This document shows, one piece after another, positions 22,081 to 35,860 of a stretch of DNA of 64,000 bases. The translations under genes and the position numbers were made by a program. The stretch covers positions 26,089,407 through 26,153,406 of the forward strand of contig NC_050471.1 in assembly GCF_013373865.1 (NCBI RefSeq), read 5' to 3'. The notes below the pieces were generated by a model. That model worked only from the letters and a program-made list of their open reading frames with translations, did not search any database and was not told where the DNA came from. The stretch comes from Monomorium pharaonis. Its lineage: Eukaryota > Arthropoda > Insecta > Hymenoptera > Formicidae. Position 1 is the stretch's first letter. Each line of letters begins with the position of its first letter.

Positions 22081-24842
22081 GGGGGAGAGAAGAAAGAAGT
22101 AAGAGAAAATCATTCCAATAAACTTTTTATTACACCCGCCACTTTAATTATCTTCTCATTGCCGTTGATTGGCTTTTTCATCGCTCACGCGTTTGAATTA
22201 TCAGTTTTCCGCGAGCTTTCTCGCCAATCGATGATTCGCCGGTACGGTGTCACGTTTTACGAGCCACGCTCGATTCCCCATTCAAACGCCACGATATTAT
22301 GTATGTGCATGTCGGATGTGACGCGACCTGCTCACAAATCGTTGAACGATCGTCGATTTATCGTCGATTACCTTTCGCTATTTACGAACGCGATATAAAC
22401 GAGGCGGGAGATCCGTAAACGATGAACTTGACCACATCCGTCGAAATGCCTTTGTGGTTTGTATCGACAATTCTGTTTTTTGTTCGAGCGAATAGCTTTG
22501 CAAGTTACAAAATACATCTCGAGTCGAGTAATACAATATTTTCAGATTGACATGATTCATGTTACATTTTCCACCCTTTTTTTTCAATTTTCTTACGCTG
22601 TATTCAAGAAGAATTTTATTTTTATTTCTCTTTAGTCGCTAATTTTTATTTAAATTATTTATACGCATGCATGAAACTTTCAGTATTTTTATTATACGTT
22701 TGAGGTTTTCGCGCATTTTTAGAAATTTCAATTATATTATTTAAACTTCCATTAAATTATAATGAAACCAATTTTTAACACTTATCTCTTTTTTATGTAT
22801 TTTTGTAGTTTACGTATAATAGTTTTAACTCTTTTAAGTCTTTTAAGTCTTGATACTTGTATGTACCAGTGTCTTAAAAAATCGTTTTATTAAACTAGGG
22901 CTTGTTTTAAAAGACATTGTTTAAGCTTTAACGGAAAAATATTAAGATATAAATATAATCGTAAAAAAAAAAATTATTTATCTAGTAAAATTGGAAAATT
23001 CTCGAATTAACCATAAAAAGCTTTTGACATAAAGCGCGGTATTATTTTTGCATGGCGGTTACTCAAATTGGTAGTATTGATTTATGATGATATTTATACA
23101 TAATATATATACGCGCGTAATTTTCAAGCCTTTCGTGTTTCAATGCTTGGAAAAAATAACTATTGACGGAGAAATGTTATTGATTGATACTTGTACAGAT
23201 ACGTGAAACAAATGAAAATAATAAATTTCTTTACGTCAAATAAACAATAAAAAATACGCTCAATTACGGCCGTAACAAACAATTCTATTACAATTGAATA
23301 TTTTATTTTTTTCTAATTCTCTTTGTATTCGATTTAAAGATCTCTATAGAAATGTCCATTTCTAAAAAAAGAAGAATTAAACTCGAAAGGGGATGAATAC
23401 CGAAATTTATTCGCTAATCAACTCGATTGAGGTAATAGCGTTTAATCGAAGTCTTCTCTTTCGGGGAAGTCCCGCGCTGTCGAAGTCCTTTGGGAATGTC
23501 TTGAAGCACACACGCGCGACTCGCCGTTTACTTAACGACGGATACATGTATGTATATTTCTCCGCGAATGGAATAACCGTACCGCCCGTACGCGCGCACA
23601 TATACACACGCTTTTTCGTCCGCCACGCGAACGCTGATACATACGGCGGGGGCGACGTTTGCCCGACGAATTTGCATAATTGCGCACACATTAGCCGTAA
23701 CTATCGCGCGCACGGTCGCGATAACTATATCTGGGTACAACCGCGCGCCGCGCTCGTTAAACAATTTCGGGTTACAGTCGTCGCAATCGCGGCAATATTC
23801 TTCCCGGAATATCAGTGGCGGATTTTCAGCGGCATGCAGCAGCCGCCGCCGCCGCGAAACCCGCGTCGGTGTTCGTTGTTCGTTGCTTTCGCATTCTTTC
23901 CGCATGAATTTCCATTTATTGCGCTTTTATCGGTTTAGACCTATTTGTGTTCCGTGTCTTTCTGGCAAACTGTATACAAATTGTATACAAACGGCGCGAG
24001 AAATGAAGGCGATCGATGCAGAAACCTTTCAAGCTGCGTTTATACATTCGTGAATTTCTTTTAATGCAATAACGAGTTTTCGAAAAGTTTCTCAACCTCT
24101 TTTTAATATTCCTTCTTTCTTATTATATGTTGGTTTTTTTACGCGTTTATTAAAAATAATTCAAATTATTTAAAACTTAGGTTTCATCAATGTTGTTCTA
24201 TTTATCTTAATTCTTATAGTTATTTCTTCATATGGGCTTTACTTAATTGTTTATTTCTCTAATATCTATTCGACTATATATTTTCTATGCTTTTAACAAA
24301 ATCGGTTCTTTTCCCGGCCCCTTTCTCTGTGTGGCCTCATTCTCTTTTTCTTTGTTGTTTGCCACCATTTATTAGAACAAAGCGCCGCTTTGTCGGTTTC
24401 TCTGGTGAAAAGCAGTTTCCTCTCGGTGACGGCGGCCAAATTTTTGCTGTTTCCGCTTTCGAGCATCGGGTCCGACTTAAAAAAAAAAAAAATCGAGCTT
24501 AAATACAGCCGCTGCTAGCTGGAAAATTGTGGCCATCACGAAGCTCGCGTTTCGCGGAAAATCTCAACCGTTATTGCGAGGCTCGTGCCCCTTTTCTTGC
24601 CATTCCGCGGAAAAGCGAGAATGCGGTCAGCGAAATAATAATACGAGAGAGGGAGCTCTCCTAACCCATTAATACCTCGCTCGTGTCGTGACTTTGTCGC
24701 TCTCAGCGAGTTGTGCGAATCAAAAGCATAGAGATCAAACGCGTAGAGTCGAGATTTCACAGTAAATAAATTACAAACAATAAGTTTGTCTTAAAAGTGA
24801 CAAGTAACACAATTCAAAGTAATGAATTGATTATTATGCACG
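21553..24842. other. Unassigned mixed DNA
   Basis: AT-rich at 21560-22000, 22590-23390 and 24060-24290; CpG-richer at 22130-22420, 23450-23900 and 24300-24760. A (GA)n tract is at 22058-22080. Open frames at 21925-22398 and 23393-23938 have no domains, and the first runs through the GA repeat. No gene supported. Confidence 0.45.
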
Positions 24843-24844
24843 TA

Positions 24845-25047
24845 TACTGAGAGAAAAATATTGTTGATTTGACAAAATTTTCCAATTAGTTGAAGATTTT
24901 GTCAGTTCAAGAATTTATGCATTTAACTTAAATGTATAAATTTCAATTCAAATATTTATATATTAATTGAAATTCATAAACACTTAAATAGACAAAATTT
25001 AATTTAGTTGAAAAATGTAGTTAAATTAACAACATTTTTTCTCAGTG
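24845..25047 (+). mobile_element. CACTGAG-type MITE, best copy of the 215-395 family
   Basis: TA (24843-24844) precedes TACTGAGAGAAAAATATTGT and TA (25048-25049) follows ACAACATTTTTTCTCAGTG. The ends are inverted over about 40 bases (TTGTTGATTTGACAAAATTT against its mate AACTACATTTTTCAACTAAA on the complement), with a gap. 203 bp, no coding capacity. The copy at 215-395 is in reverse orientation. Confidence 0.75.
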
Positions 25048-25137
25048 TATAATAATAAAAATTCGCGACAGTTGTGAGGCGTCATTCGAAGAATTTCAGG
25101 TCATTTTTTTCGGATTTATTGTTTTTTTAACACAAAC

Positions 25138-25221
25138 CATGTAAAATTCTTTGAAATACCATTGCTCGCCTACGATTATCGTGATTTTCAGGGTAAATTC
25201 TACGAGAAAATTCTCCCCGTG
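25138..25221 (-). mobile_element. Single arm of a CACGGAG-type MITE
   Basis: GTAAAATTCTTTGAAA, GATTATCGTGATTTTCAGGG and GAGAAAATTCTCCCCGTG|TA match the right arm of the element at 2661-2886. No left arm is present, so this is a truncated copy. Confidence 0.6.
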
Positions 25222-25223
25222 TA

Positions 25224-26430
25224 CGCCGTGTATGATATAAAACAGATATAAAAAGGTTTTACTTTGTAGTTTTTCTCATACTTTAATTTGGTAATTATTC
25301 CCGGCCATGTACAGTGATCTCCAACCTTTACACGGCAAATCCCCTGTTGTCCCGAATGACGTACAGAACTGAACGAGATTATCCTTCGCAACTAGTAGAC
25401 GTAGTATCTGCGTATGTGCTTTCGTTAATTAATTACAACGGACGTGTTTATTAGCCAGCGCGGCATAAATCCGATTATTGTACATATATAGGATTTGCAA
25501 TTTGCAATTTCCTTGGAATTTCAAATCGGGACCTCGAAGATATTTTAAAATTATCGGCAAATGTCAAATGGCTAATCAACCTTTTGAAAATATCAATTAT
25601 AATACTTCGCGTGGCGTATATCGTTTCTCCGAAACTCTAATTTCTCTCCCCAGATCAGATTTCGTGATCCGAACGAATTCTACGTTCAGAATTCTTGATC
25701 GTCGGAATTTCTCACGGATCTCCCTATTTCTACTCGTAACGATAGATTAATGATAAGTATGATAACGAATTTAGCGACGATGATACGCGTCTCGAAAGTT
25801 TCGAGTTCTATATGCGCTTCACGACGTGAAACCGCGACTGGGAGCGTGTGCGGTCTTTATACACATCCGGTTCTCCGATCCTCGCGCAGTCGAGGTCCTG
25901 AATTTCTTCTACCGACGAACGTCTTCTCTTGCGGAGGAGCCGCCCGTGAAATACTATCCGGCGCGGCCGTGGGAGGTGAAAGGGGTACACGAGACGTGTT
26001 CTAATTTGCGCGGGCGATGTAATGGCTGGTTTCGAGCACCCGGTACATGGTGGAATTTCAACGGCCCGAGACCAGGATCCGCCTACCCGCCGTTCCTACC
26101 ACTTCCTTTTGTTTCTCTCGTTCCAGAACTCTTCCAGACTCCGCAGACACCTCCTCCTCTCCACCACCTCCTCCTTCTTCTTCTTCTTCTTCTTCAGGTA
26201 GCCGATGTTCCGGCAGATTCTGTAGATTTGTATAACAGACGTCTCGCTTGTCCTTTCCCTTTCTTTTTTTTTTTTCGATCTTATCCTATTCCTTCTTTTT
26301 ATCTCGATCTCGATCGACGGTGAAAGTTGGCGGCCGCCGATCTTTGTCTCGAGATGAAGACGTGATACTCGAAGAATTCCCAGACGATTATAGTCTTGTT
26401 ACTAGGGCCCTACTAGGTTGTCCAGATTAA
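25224..26430. other. Unassigned; moderately GC-rich
   Basis: Overlapping frames at 25478-25750, 25826-26323 and 26047-26235 give basic or Leu/Pro-repeat products without domains; the Leu run comes from the (CTT)n tract. No gene supported. Confidence 0.4.
26173..26196. repeat. (CTT)n microsatellite
   Basis: Eight CTT units. It is followed by CAGGTAGCC, which resembles a splice-acceptor-like context but has no supporting exon. Confidence 0.9.
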
Positions 26431-28960
26431 TCAAGTTGTAAAAACAACAAGGACCTTTTTATGAACTGGTTGAGTATAATTTAATTTCCGTAAAACAGAT
26501 TTATTTTTACAGTCCGCATTCTAATAATATTGTTCTCTTATTAAAACCTGTCTGGCTATTTAAAATAACAAAAAATTCATATGAGATTCAGAGAGAATCT
26601 TTATTTAAGAAATTCAATTTATATCCATGTGGTTTCATATCTCAATATTTTAACATTAGAATTATCGATGCGATTTCATTATTGACAGTTTTTATTTTTT
26701 GAATTAATATCTTATTTTTTGTCCTAAAGTTAGATTTTTTAAATTTTCTAACTTTTCATCAATTATTTCTTTTAATCTGATAAAATATTTCTTCACTTTT
26801 TTTAAATCACTTTTTATTTTTATATAATAATTTATTTGTTTGGTCTCCTTTAAAAAAATAAAAATGTGGATGTTTTTAATATTAAAATAGATTTATTTTA
26901 ATTTAATCACATATAAGTTGTATTTCAAAGAATATTTTAATCTAGAACGCAAAAAAAGTTTGTTTATTTTTGAGAATTTAAATAAAAACTACTGCACACA
27001 TTTTTCTTTTACGCTTTTACACACATTTTTTTGTACATAATTAATAAATTCTACAAATTTTGATATAATTATTTATTAGTTTTTATGTTATGTAAATTTA
27101 AAAATAAACATGTTATTTTAATCAGCTGATATAATTTCTCAGAATCTACTAAAGCTTGACTTATGCCAATACGTCTGTTTATTGCACTAAAAATTATGAC
27201 TATCACAATATACATATATTTTTACATATATGTTATGTAACGTGTTGGTAACGTTAATTTTAATTGAATTAATTTAAATGTGCATACGATTTCGATGTAA
27301 TAATGAACATGAATATATCCTACAAACGATTGCATTGATAACGTACACATGCAAAAATAATTGTGGAAGAGTATTTTATAAAATTCTGTGTAATCTACAA
27401 AAAATCACTTTATATAAAAAATATCAGTAAACACTGCACCCTAATTATTGATTAAACGTGATATTTTTCACACAAAGTAATTTTTGATTGATTATAAAAA
27501 ATTATAAAATTTTTCCACAATTCACAAGTAACGCAAATGGAAGACAACAATTTCGTGAAGAAAAAAAAAGAATAGGAAAATTACAGTTTTGTTATCGGTA
27601 TCTGGTGTCGACGGGTGACAACACTTGCATTACATAAAAGTTTTATAATTTGTATGTATAAAACAAGCATAATTCCAACTCAGAATAAATAAAAGAACAA
27701 TACCGTGTTTTTAAAAATGAGTTCTGGGAGCTTTAGTATAAAAGAAAACTTTGTCTGAATATTTGTGCATATGTGTCATATACTCGTATGTAGCAATTCG
27801 TAGAAATATGTGATGTTTACTACGACATTAATATTGCACGCACACATAGGTCAATTTGATCGGTAAAGCTAACATTAACAAGCAGTCTCTTGATTCAATC
27901 GTTTTTGTTAAAAATTGATTTATTTTTTTAAATTGCACTATATATTTTAATAATTTACAGTATTCTTTATTTATTCTAGATTATATCAAGAGTAGGCATA
28001 TATTTTACATAACATTTCCGCAAAAGTTAAAGTTGATAGCTTTAGTAGTCCTGAGAAATCATGTCAGCTAACTTGAAAAATATATTTCTTTCCTTTATTT
28101 ATATAACATAGAAACTAATAAACGTTTTATTATACGAAAATTTGCAGATTAATAAATATGTACAAGTAGATGTGTGTTGTGTGTGTGTGTGTTAAAGAAC
28201 ATGTGCAACAGTTTTTTTTTAATTCCCTAGAACAAGTAACTTTTTGCACTCTATACTGAAAAAAATTTTATTACTAAGTAAGTATATTTATTTTGGCATT
28301 ATTTCCTTGATTAAAAAATGTTTATTTAATTTGTCATCTGTACGTCTTTTCTTCGGATTTACGTGAGGAGAAATATGAGTCAGATATAATTATTTACGTT
28401 TCCAAGAATTTGATAAAGGCATGTTGGTTTTTCGTTTAATCACATCCGATTATTATCCTCGTCGGAATTACATGTTTATGTCGAGCAGAATGCGGCGAAC
28501 ATAGTTATTATTTTTCTTATATATAGAGTTTAATATTATTTAGTTTTCCTTATATAAATAGAAATGATTGCAACAAAATGTGTTAAATGAATATCACTCA
28601 AAAGAGATAAGAGATTTGTATTCGCTTACGCAGTTTGTATCATTTACGTAATCTCTGAACTGTTTTTAGAAATTGCTAGTTCTGGTTTTGGTTTTAATTT
28701 TTTAATTTTTGATTTATAATATTTTTAACACCTTGTTATAAAAATTTGTGGAATTTTTGAAAATTTTGTTATTCTCCCTTCTTTTCTTTCTTTTTCGCTT
28801 TTATATTTTTTATTTTTTGAATAGCTTTTTAAAATAGAAGATATATATTGTATACAATTTTTTGCACTTTATATTTTCTCTATACGCGTGCTGTAGATCT
28901 CTCAAGCATTCAATAAAAATAATCCTTCCGTTTCATAATTATTCCATTATTGCCTAGCCA
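26431..28960. other. AT-rich desert
   Basis: About 2.5 kb of AT-rich DNA with no open frame of note. Contains a (GT)n tract at 28171-28192. No element ends recognised. Confidence 0.6.
28171..28192. repeat. (TG)n microsatellite
   Basis: TGTGTGTTGTGTGTGTGTGTG, one interruption. Confidence 0.9.
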
Positions 28961-30870
28961 ATGCATCTTTGATAAAAGAAAATAGGACAAATCCGCTCTA
29001 GATCCTGTATAAATCTCCTATAAACCCTCCTCACATAAACTCGTTCCAGTTTATTCCGATAAACGGAATTCTACAGCATCCTTGGTCGGGGCTCTCTATC
29101 GATACATCGCTCGTTCGTCCGTAATAAAATCCGCCGTTTTTATTTCCCATCCGGCCGATGGCGGAGAGATTATGATCGTCCCGATTTTTCTTTTGTCGTT
29201 ATTCTTTTCCTTCCTGATACCACCGGAATTACCGCTGTAAATTGTCGTATCTCTCGTCGCGCGGAAGTATGAACGAGTTCGTCATCACTATCGTCCTCGA
29301 CGTCGTCGTCGTTGTCGTCGTCATTTTCTTCCTCTCAGCTTGTCTCGTGTTCTCCATACCGTCATCCTCTCGTCCTCGCCCTTTATTTGCCGACTAACTG
29401 AATCAGCAATTGGAAGCTTTCTCCGTCGCTAATCGATAGTTTGTTTTCGAGAGGAAGCGATATTTCGCCTCGGCCTCTCTCGCCGACGAGACGTCGCGTC
29501 GTTTCTCTCCGATAGCGTGCATTACCTAAAAACTACACGATTTTCCGTCGACAGTAAAGTTTTTGGTCTATCACAATATTTATTTAACGTTATTTGTATT
29601 CACACACACCACATTTCTGAAGATTAAGAATATTATTTTGGTATTAAGCAGTGGAAGAAACAAGTTAATTCAAAATATATTTATTAGATTTATTTCATTA
29701 TTATGTTACGTTGTCACTATTTATATTCCAAAAAATTAACGGCTTATGCTGACAAGGTGTCTAAATTTTAACAAATTTTAATATTACATTTTTGAATAAT
29801 ATAATACGGAGATATATCGAGACTAGAATATGTGATTTAGTGCAGCTACATAATTGTAGTTATTTTCTCCATTTATCTTTGGAAATTAACACTTATTAAT
29901 GAATGGCCTAAAATCCAGAAACTCATCATTCTATCATCCCGGTGAAATTTGGTGGCTTAAAAGGATCACAATGTCGACCGACGTAGGGCTTGGAGCAATC
30001 GGTCAGTGATTCGGTCCAGTATCTTTTACAATGTTTACCTTGAGTGGAAATGATAGGTCGACCTGATCTGTTAAAGTAGGGTGCGACGGGCGACTGGGCT
30101 CAGCATACAACAGTTTTACACGTGGGACCCAAACTATCTACGAGGGACCGTCGATCGAACGCCTATAGATCACCCATAATTATCAGCAAATATTTCTCGG
30201 GGCAGACTTGACGATAAGCGACGGAAGAGGGGGGGGGGGGAAGAAGGGAGTTTGGCTCGGACATATGGGCCGGGTGAGTCGAACTGGACGGGCGAGTATG
30301 CCGTGGCAGTTTGTTTTCAAAGGACAGGTAATAATGGCCCTTAGGCTAGAGAGAGTAAGTGAGACAGACTCCCCTTTCTTCGTCCCTCCGTTCCATCGTC
30401 CGGGATGAAACGCGATGGTTTTGTATGCAGACAGCAGTGTCGTTGCGACAGCCGGCACACGTGATCAAATTTCCAGACGACGACGACGACGACGACGAGG
30501 AGGCGACCTTTACTTACGTCAAGCAGAACGGAAAGCTTCAATACGCGTGAAATCGTCGCGAGCCCCGGCTATCCCGACACGCGCGTCCGCGTTGCAAGGA
30601 AGTTGGCAGTTACCATCGCGTGAGAGGAATCGGATCGTCTCTCCGCGTGGTCCGGAAGAGGATCGCCGGCAGATCGTATCTTCGATTGGTGGGTCGGCCA
30701 AGGCGGGTGCGTTCACGACACCTGGTAGCCGAGGTAGGGCTCGCGGATGTTTTACGACGGGCTTGTTTCACTGACGGCGCGACCTTAAGTTAATCCGACT
30801 CGACTCAACCTCCGTTTCACGGCACCCATAATCGATCAGGATTGAGACTGGTTTATTTTTTCCTTTCAGT
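28961..30870. other. GC-richer unassigned block
   Basis: 29040-29560 is CpG-containing sequence with repeated CGTCGTC words, 29560-29900 AT-rich, and 29930-30860 complex, GC-richer sequence with a G-run at 30228-30240. Frames at 30183-30774 overlap on both strands and have no domains. The complexity of 29940-30780 makes it the likeliest place here for an unrecognised exon or regulatory block, but nothing specific supports either. Confidence 0.35.
30476..30497. repeat. (GAC)n microsatellite
   Basis: Seven GAC units; gives poly-Asp or poly-Arg/Val in overlapping frames. Confidence 0.95.
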
Positions 30871-32280
30871 CGAAGTAAATTTATGATTCTCTCCCTCTCT
30901 CTCTCTCTCTCCCTCTTCCTCTTTCAGCTTTTCGCCGTCATTAGAGGTATTCGCGGTTCTCTCCAAGTGGTGGATTTTTTCGCTTTCTTCCATTTTCCAG
31001 TCTCGTCCCTTGGTTCATCGCCCAAACTGGGTCACTCTTTTTCAGTATTCTCTATCACGCGCGCGGGTCTACATGCCCATAATATCGGAGATCTGACGTC
31101 GCAGATCTCGCGTCGTGACAAGAAGATAGTCATGGGAGGCTGGATCAGGGCGGCTCTTATGATTTTGTATTTACGCTGTCTTCGCCACCCCACGACGTTG
31201 CCAACTTTTGAGAAAGCCAATGAGAGATGGGGCCGAGCGAACCGACGAGTTTGTGGGGGGCATTTGATTGACAATCGAATTAGAAAGCACACTGTGATTC
31301 CGAGTTAGATCTTTAAGATATACGCAGTGTGTGTTGACATTTTTTAAAAATTACGCAACGACCATGGTACTTTTCAAATATAGTCAAAGTACACAGTAGG
31401 AGATGCTTTAATAACTTGCTTGTAAAAAGAGAGCGATAAAAATTAACGATTCCTCCAAACTAAGATGTGCGTTGACTGTTAATATTGCGTCATACTGGAG
31501 GTACGCGAGACATTCGAAGAAAGATTACGTCATTTATTCTCCAACTGTACCTATCAAGCTAAGGTTAATTGGTCGCGGGATCGCATAGGTTCGTTTTATT
31601 CCAGGGTTCGTTCTCAAGTTTTGTTTTCCCCTTTTACCTCCCGACTTTTTCTTCTCTCGTCCAGTATCGCGAGTTTTGGAACTATCGTATCTACTCGAGT
31701 ATTATACTCACTCTTCCAGAAATATCAAGAGCTTCCATTTCGTTTATCGACAGTCCCAGCATCTAGCGCACCGCCGATCGGTCACGCAAGGATGCCTCGG
31801 CAGCCAATGAACGCGTCCTGGCTTGACAGACTCTCGATACTCGCGAATACAGCGCAAGAGAATATCGTTTTCGCAATACTGCTCCACCACCAACCGTATC
31901 TGAAATTCCGTATCTGAAAGGCGGAAATTACTCGAAAGCTCGAACGTGAGCTCTCGCGCGAAAAAGCTCTCGACAGATCGCAACCAACCGGTTATCGATT
32001 GTAAAAAGTATTTATTTAGGACCGCGGTTATTTAGGACTTGGCAAAAGCAATTGTATAATGAGATAGACTCGAAAAATGGGAGACAACGACGATGACGAC
32101 GAGATGAAATCTCGTGACGAAATCGCACAAGTTTGAGCAATTTCTATACTCATTGTTCACGATGGAAACGATATAATGAAACGAGGAAAGATATGTATAT
32201 GGTTTATTAATGCTTCCACGAAGTTCTTGGCTCTTATGCGTCTCGGATTTCTGGGACGAATTATACATAACGAAAGCGAA
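30871..32280. other. Unassigned complex sequence
   Basis: CT tract at 30889-30911. Domain-less frames at 30883-31308 and 31569-31917. No gene recognised. Confidence 0.4.
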
Positions 32281-32531
32281 GATCCTGCAGCGAGTCTGAG
32301 ACCTTTTAGAATTTAATACCTTGAAATTGAGAATTGCGAAATTTTTGAAGCGTTTTATCTTAGTTAGATTTCAGGATTAGCAGATTCTCGGATTTCTGGA
32401 TTTTAAAATTCATGAATTTTGAACTTTCGGCGCTTCTTAAAAATCTTGTATTTTAATTTTATCGTTGAGTTTCTTAGGGCTTCTACCGAGAGATAAGAAG
32501 TATTTTTAGAAAATATTTGATAAGATTAATA
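32281..32531. other. Cryptically repetitive TTTGAAT/GATTTC-type tract
   Basis: Repeated short words such as GATTTC, GGATTT, TTGAGTTTC and AATTCATGAATTTTGAA. Similar in texture to 52980-53400 and 56640-56780. Confidence 0.4.
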
Positions 32532-32965
32532 CACAGAAAACAAGAATATTCTTGTTTTGACAATATCTCCAATTTCCAAACGGAAATCTTGAAATGAGAT
32601 TATATCATGTTAAATCAAAAAGATTTACTTGAATGAAGAAAATTTTATATAGTTTAACCAAGAAAATAATATTCTTGTTATTTAAGAATAATTTTCTTGA
32701 ATGGAAAAAAGAAAAATATTGGATAAAAAATACTACATGTTTAAATCGAAGATTATAATTTTCTTAGAATAAAATTATTAAAACAATTGTAAAATATAAA
32801 CAAATATAAAATAATACTTACAGTATTGAAATAAGACCATAATATCTTGAAATTCAAGATTTTTTAATTTTTCTAAGAAGATTATATATGAAATTGTTGC
32901 TTATATATGAAACAAGGATCGCGTTAATTTGAATACATAAGTTGAATTTGAGAGTTTTTTCCATG
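32532..32965. mobile_element. Possible TA-flanked element with CACAGAAAA / TTTTTTCCATG ends
   Basis: TA|CACAGAAAACAAGAATATTC at the left and GAGTTTTTTCCATG|TA at the right are inverted over about 10 bases. The interior repeats AATATTCTTG, TTTTCTTGAATG and TCTTGAAAT words in both orientations. The short arms and AT-rich surroundings make this less certain than the other elements. Confidence 0.4.
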
Positions 32966-33339
32966 TACACTAGAATTCTTGGATTTAAATATTTTCCAAC
33001 AAAAATACTAGACAGCTTTTAGTACTATTTAATTTTTATATATTTCACATATTATTATGTGTCTTAATGTAATTATGTTAGAATTTAATATTTCCGTATT
33101 TATTATCCCAGATTTTAAACTAGTATTTTTTAATTGTCAAAAATTTCATGATATATAGCAAATAAATGAATAATACATTTAAGATCTTTGTATCTTCTAC
33201 TTCGGAGTTTTTGCATAGATTTCTGAATTCTTGCTTTGAGATCTCTGATTTTTCAAGTGCTGTTTCATTAAATGGCATTAATAAATTGAAATAATATTAA
33301 TTAAAAAATAAATAGTATAATATTTTTTTCTAATTTTCT

Positions 33340-34040
33340 ACACATTTTTTTTTACATTTATTACCACAATTTATTTTACTCTATAAAACTAAAACTTTCT
33401 TTTCTCATTATGTTGTAAATGAGTGTTTTGCCTCCTGCGGCTATGCAGTATTACGCTTTTAAGAAAACTTACATGTTTCTTCCGCATTTATAAGTTTCAT
33501 ATACGGTAAGTTATTTTCGCCTCCCTCTGCGGTGGAGCTTATATTTTTAATTTTTATTAACGCATTACCCTCTTTTTATCATATTATGGAGTTGCATTAT
33601 TTATTAAAAATCATTCATTATATAAAAAGAGATTTTTGAAAAGTATTTAAAAATCTCTTAACAACTGAGATTAAAAGATACTTATTAAAAGATAAGTATA
33701 TTTATATGTAGCTAAAAATTAAATAAATATTTAAGTAGTTGTATGTAAAAAAACTATAATATTTTTATAAAAATCATATAACATTAAAAATCTCATTTTT
33801 CATTTTATATAAAATATGAGAAGTCAACAAGTATTATATGTATAACAACTAATATGATGAAAAAATTTATAATGTATATTGCGTACATTTCATTATTAAC
33901 TTGAAATACATAAAATATGTTAATAATGTCTTTGGAGATTATAAAAGTTTAACATAAAAAGAAATTGAAGTTACAGTAATTTTTTAATCGCAAAGATCAA
34001 AATTAATCTGTAATATTGCATTAAAAAATCACATAAAACA
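33340..34040 (+). repeat. Diverged direct duplication, copy 1
   Basis: 33410-33604 aligns with 35923-36119 over its whole length (words ATGTTG, GAGTGTTTTGCCTCC, TATTACGCTTTTAAGAAAAC, TTTATAAG, GGTAAGTTATTTTC, ATATTTTTAATTTTT, ATGGAGTTGCA). A second shared block is at 33801-33840 against 36224-36262 (ATAAAATATGAGAAGTCAAC). Copy 1 lacks the AG of copy 2's acceptor-like site (TTGTAA in place of TTGCAG) and has a 2-base length difference in the core, so if copy 2 is an exon this copy is dead. Confidence 0.7.
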
Positions 34041-34740
34041 GGAATCGCCAAACTGTGGATCGTATAATAACAACAATAGTATTAACAACAGCAACAATCT
34101 CCACATGTACGACACAACATTTATAGTAGTAAATATAATTGATGTTACTAATGTTGTTGATGGAATTTGGCGTCGTTGTTATTAGTATTGTTGTTGTTAT
34201 TGTCATTAGCATTAGGTAATCTATAGAAGATTAATGTCTCATGCGAGCTGGCAACCACATTTGTATGAAACAGGAGTTGCTACACTACGAATCGCGTAAT
34301 AATAAGAACAATAGTAATAATGACAACGACAGTTTCCCTAACATTAACAACAATAAGTGTAATTGACATTAATGTTGTTGTTTTTGTTGTTGAGAAGTCC
34401 GGCGTCGTTATTATTAGTATTGCAGTTATTATCATTGTCATTAGCATTAGGTAATCTGCAGAGGATTAATTTCTCATGCGAGCTGACAACCACAATTGTA
34501 TGAAATGTGTAGGATTCGCCATACTATGAATCTCGTAATGTAAACAACAATAGTAATAATAATAGCGCGACAGTTTCTTGAACATTAATAATAATAAATG
34601 TAATTGATGTTATTGCTGTTGTTGTTGATAGATTCAAATATTGTTGTTATTGATATTATTATCATAATTATTATTAGATAATCTGCGGACAGTTAATTTT
34701 TTATGCAATAGATCTACAATTACAATTGTTTAACAGATAT
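34036..34740 (+). repeat. Three-copy ~230-bp tandem repeat with foldback units
   Basis: The landmark ATTAGGTAATCT (third copy ATTAGATAATCT) starts at 34211, 34446 and 34673, giving periods of 235 and 227. Each unit carries an AAC/AAT-rich half (for example ATAATAACAACAATAGTA) followed by a GTT/ATT-rich half (for example TTGTTGTTGATAG), so each can fold on itself. Units also share CATGCGAGCTG and TTGTATGAAA. It lies between the two copies of the 33.4/35.9-kb duplication. Confidence 0.75.
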
Positions 34741-35860
34741 CGTCAAATTATAGACTATGTAATAGTGACTTATTCTGAGTGAATTATTTTGAGTCGGAAA
34801 CTATTTTGTAATTTTTGCAATAATTACAGAGTTATTAATTTATAAAGCCGAATTCGCCGACCTATTACTAGATGTAAGCGGTATTGCACCTAATGTTAGA
34901 TATCTTTTATGCATATGTACAAGTACTTATTATGCAAGCAAATTCCTCTTCCCACACATGTACAATGTGCTCATACGACATACGATTTAATGAATTATCT
35001 CTTATTATTTTATATGTATTTTCTTTAATGTTAATATTACGTATTGATTTTGTCTCATAGAATTTAATTTAAGAAGTTATTTTTAATGATAAGAAATAAT
35101 ATTTTATATATGTATTTGGATTAAATTGATTTAAAAGCTTTATATGATTATCTATTTGTTATTTTATTTTAATGGAAAAATATCTGAAAAGGAACATATT
35201 TTAGAAAAAAAAAAAAGTTCTAGATGTTATAAAATCTGTAACGGGAGATAAATAATGGTAAAATTAACTTTTGATAAAATCAAAGTCATTTAAGTTTATA
35301 TGGAGCCTACGATTTGCCGAGGCCCTTTTCCTCCGCGTAAAACACACGTACTCGAAGGGATTTTTAGTTGGTAAGAGTTTGGGATAACCGTTTGCTCTTT
35401 CCTATCTGAATGGTATCTGTTATGGATTTTTCTCTCCGTTATAAAAAAAAATTTAATGAAGCCGGTATAACTTATTTATTTTTGGCACATTGCAATATAC
35501 ACATATTCTTTATTATAATTTTATCAGTATTGTTCACATCATTTCGATTTCGAAATAGAAATAACTTGATGAATAGAATGATGTTATCTCAGGACTGAAA
35601 ATCGACCGATATGTGCAACGCATGTCAAACTTTTTTATATCTGACAGAAATAAAGACAGAATTAAAGCCAATTTAAGAGTTGCTACGAATAATGATTTTT
35701 TGAATAATCTTTTAATTATTTCGGATTATTCAATTTCGAGTTTAGATAAAAAATAACCGAAAATTGTTTTATTTACCATAATGGTATTAAAAAGAAAATA
35801 ATGTTAATTAATATTAATTAATATTAATTATTTTTCCCTAATTTGAAGATTGCACTCTTC
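34741..35860. other. AT-rich unassigned sequence
   Basis: Nothing recognised apart from a short domain-less frame at 35410-35598 and ATTAATATTAATT words near 35810. Confidence 0.5.

Noticed and set aside
31088..31109. Perfect 8-bp stem GAGATCTG/CAGATCTC with 6-nt loop
   Set aside because: Stems of this size are expected several times by chance in 64 kb.
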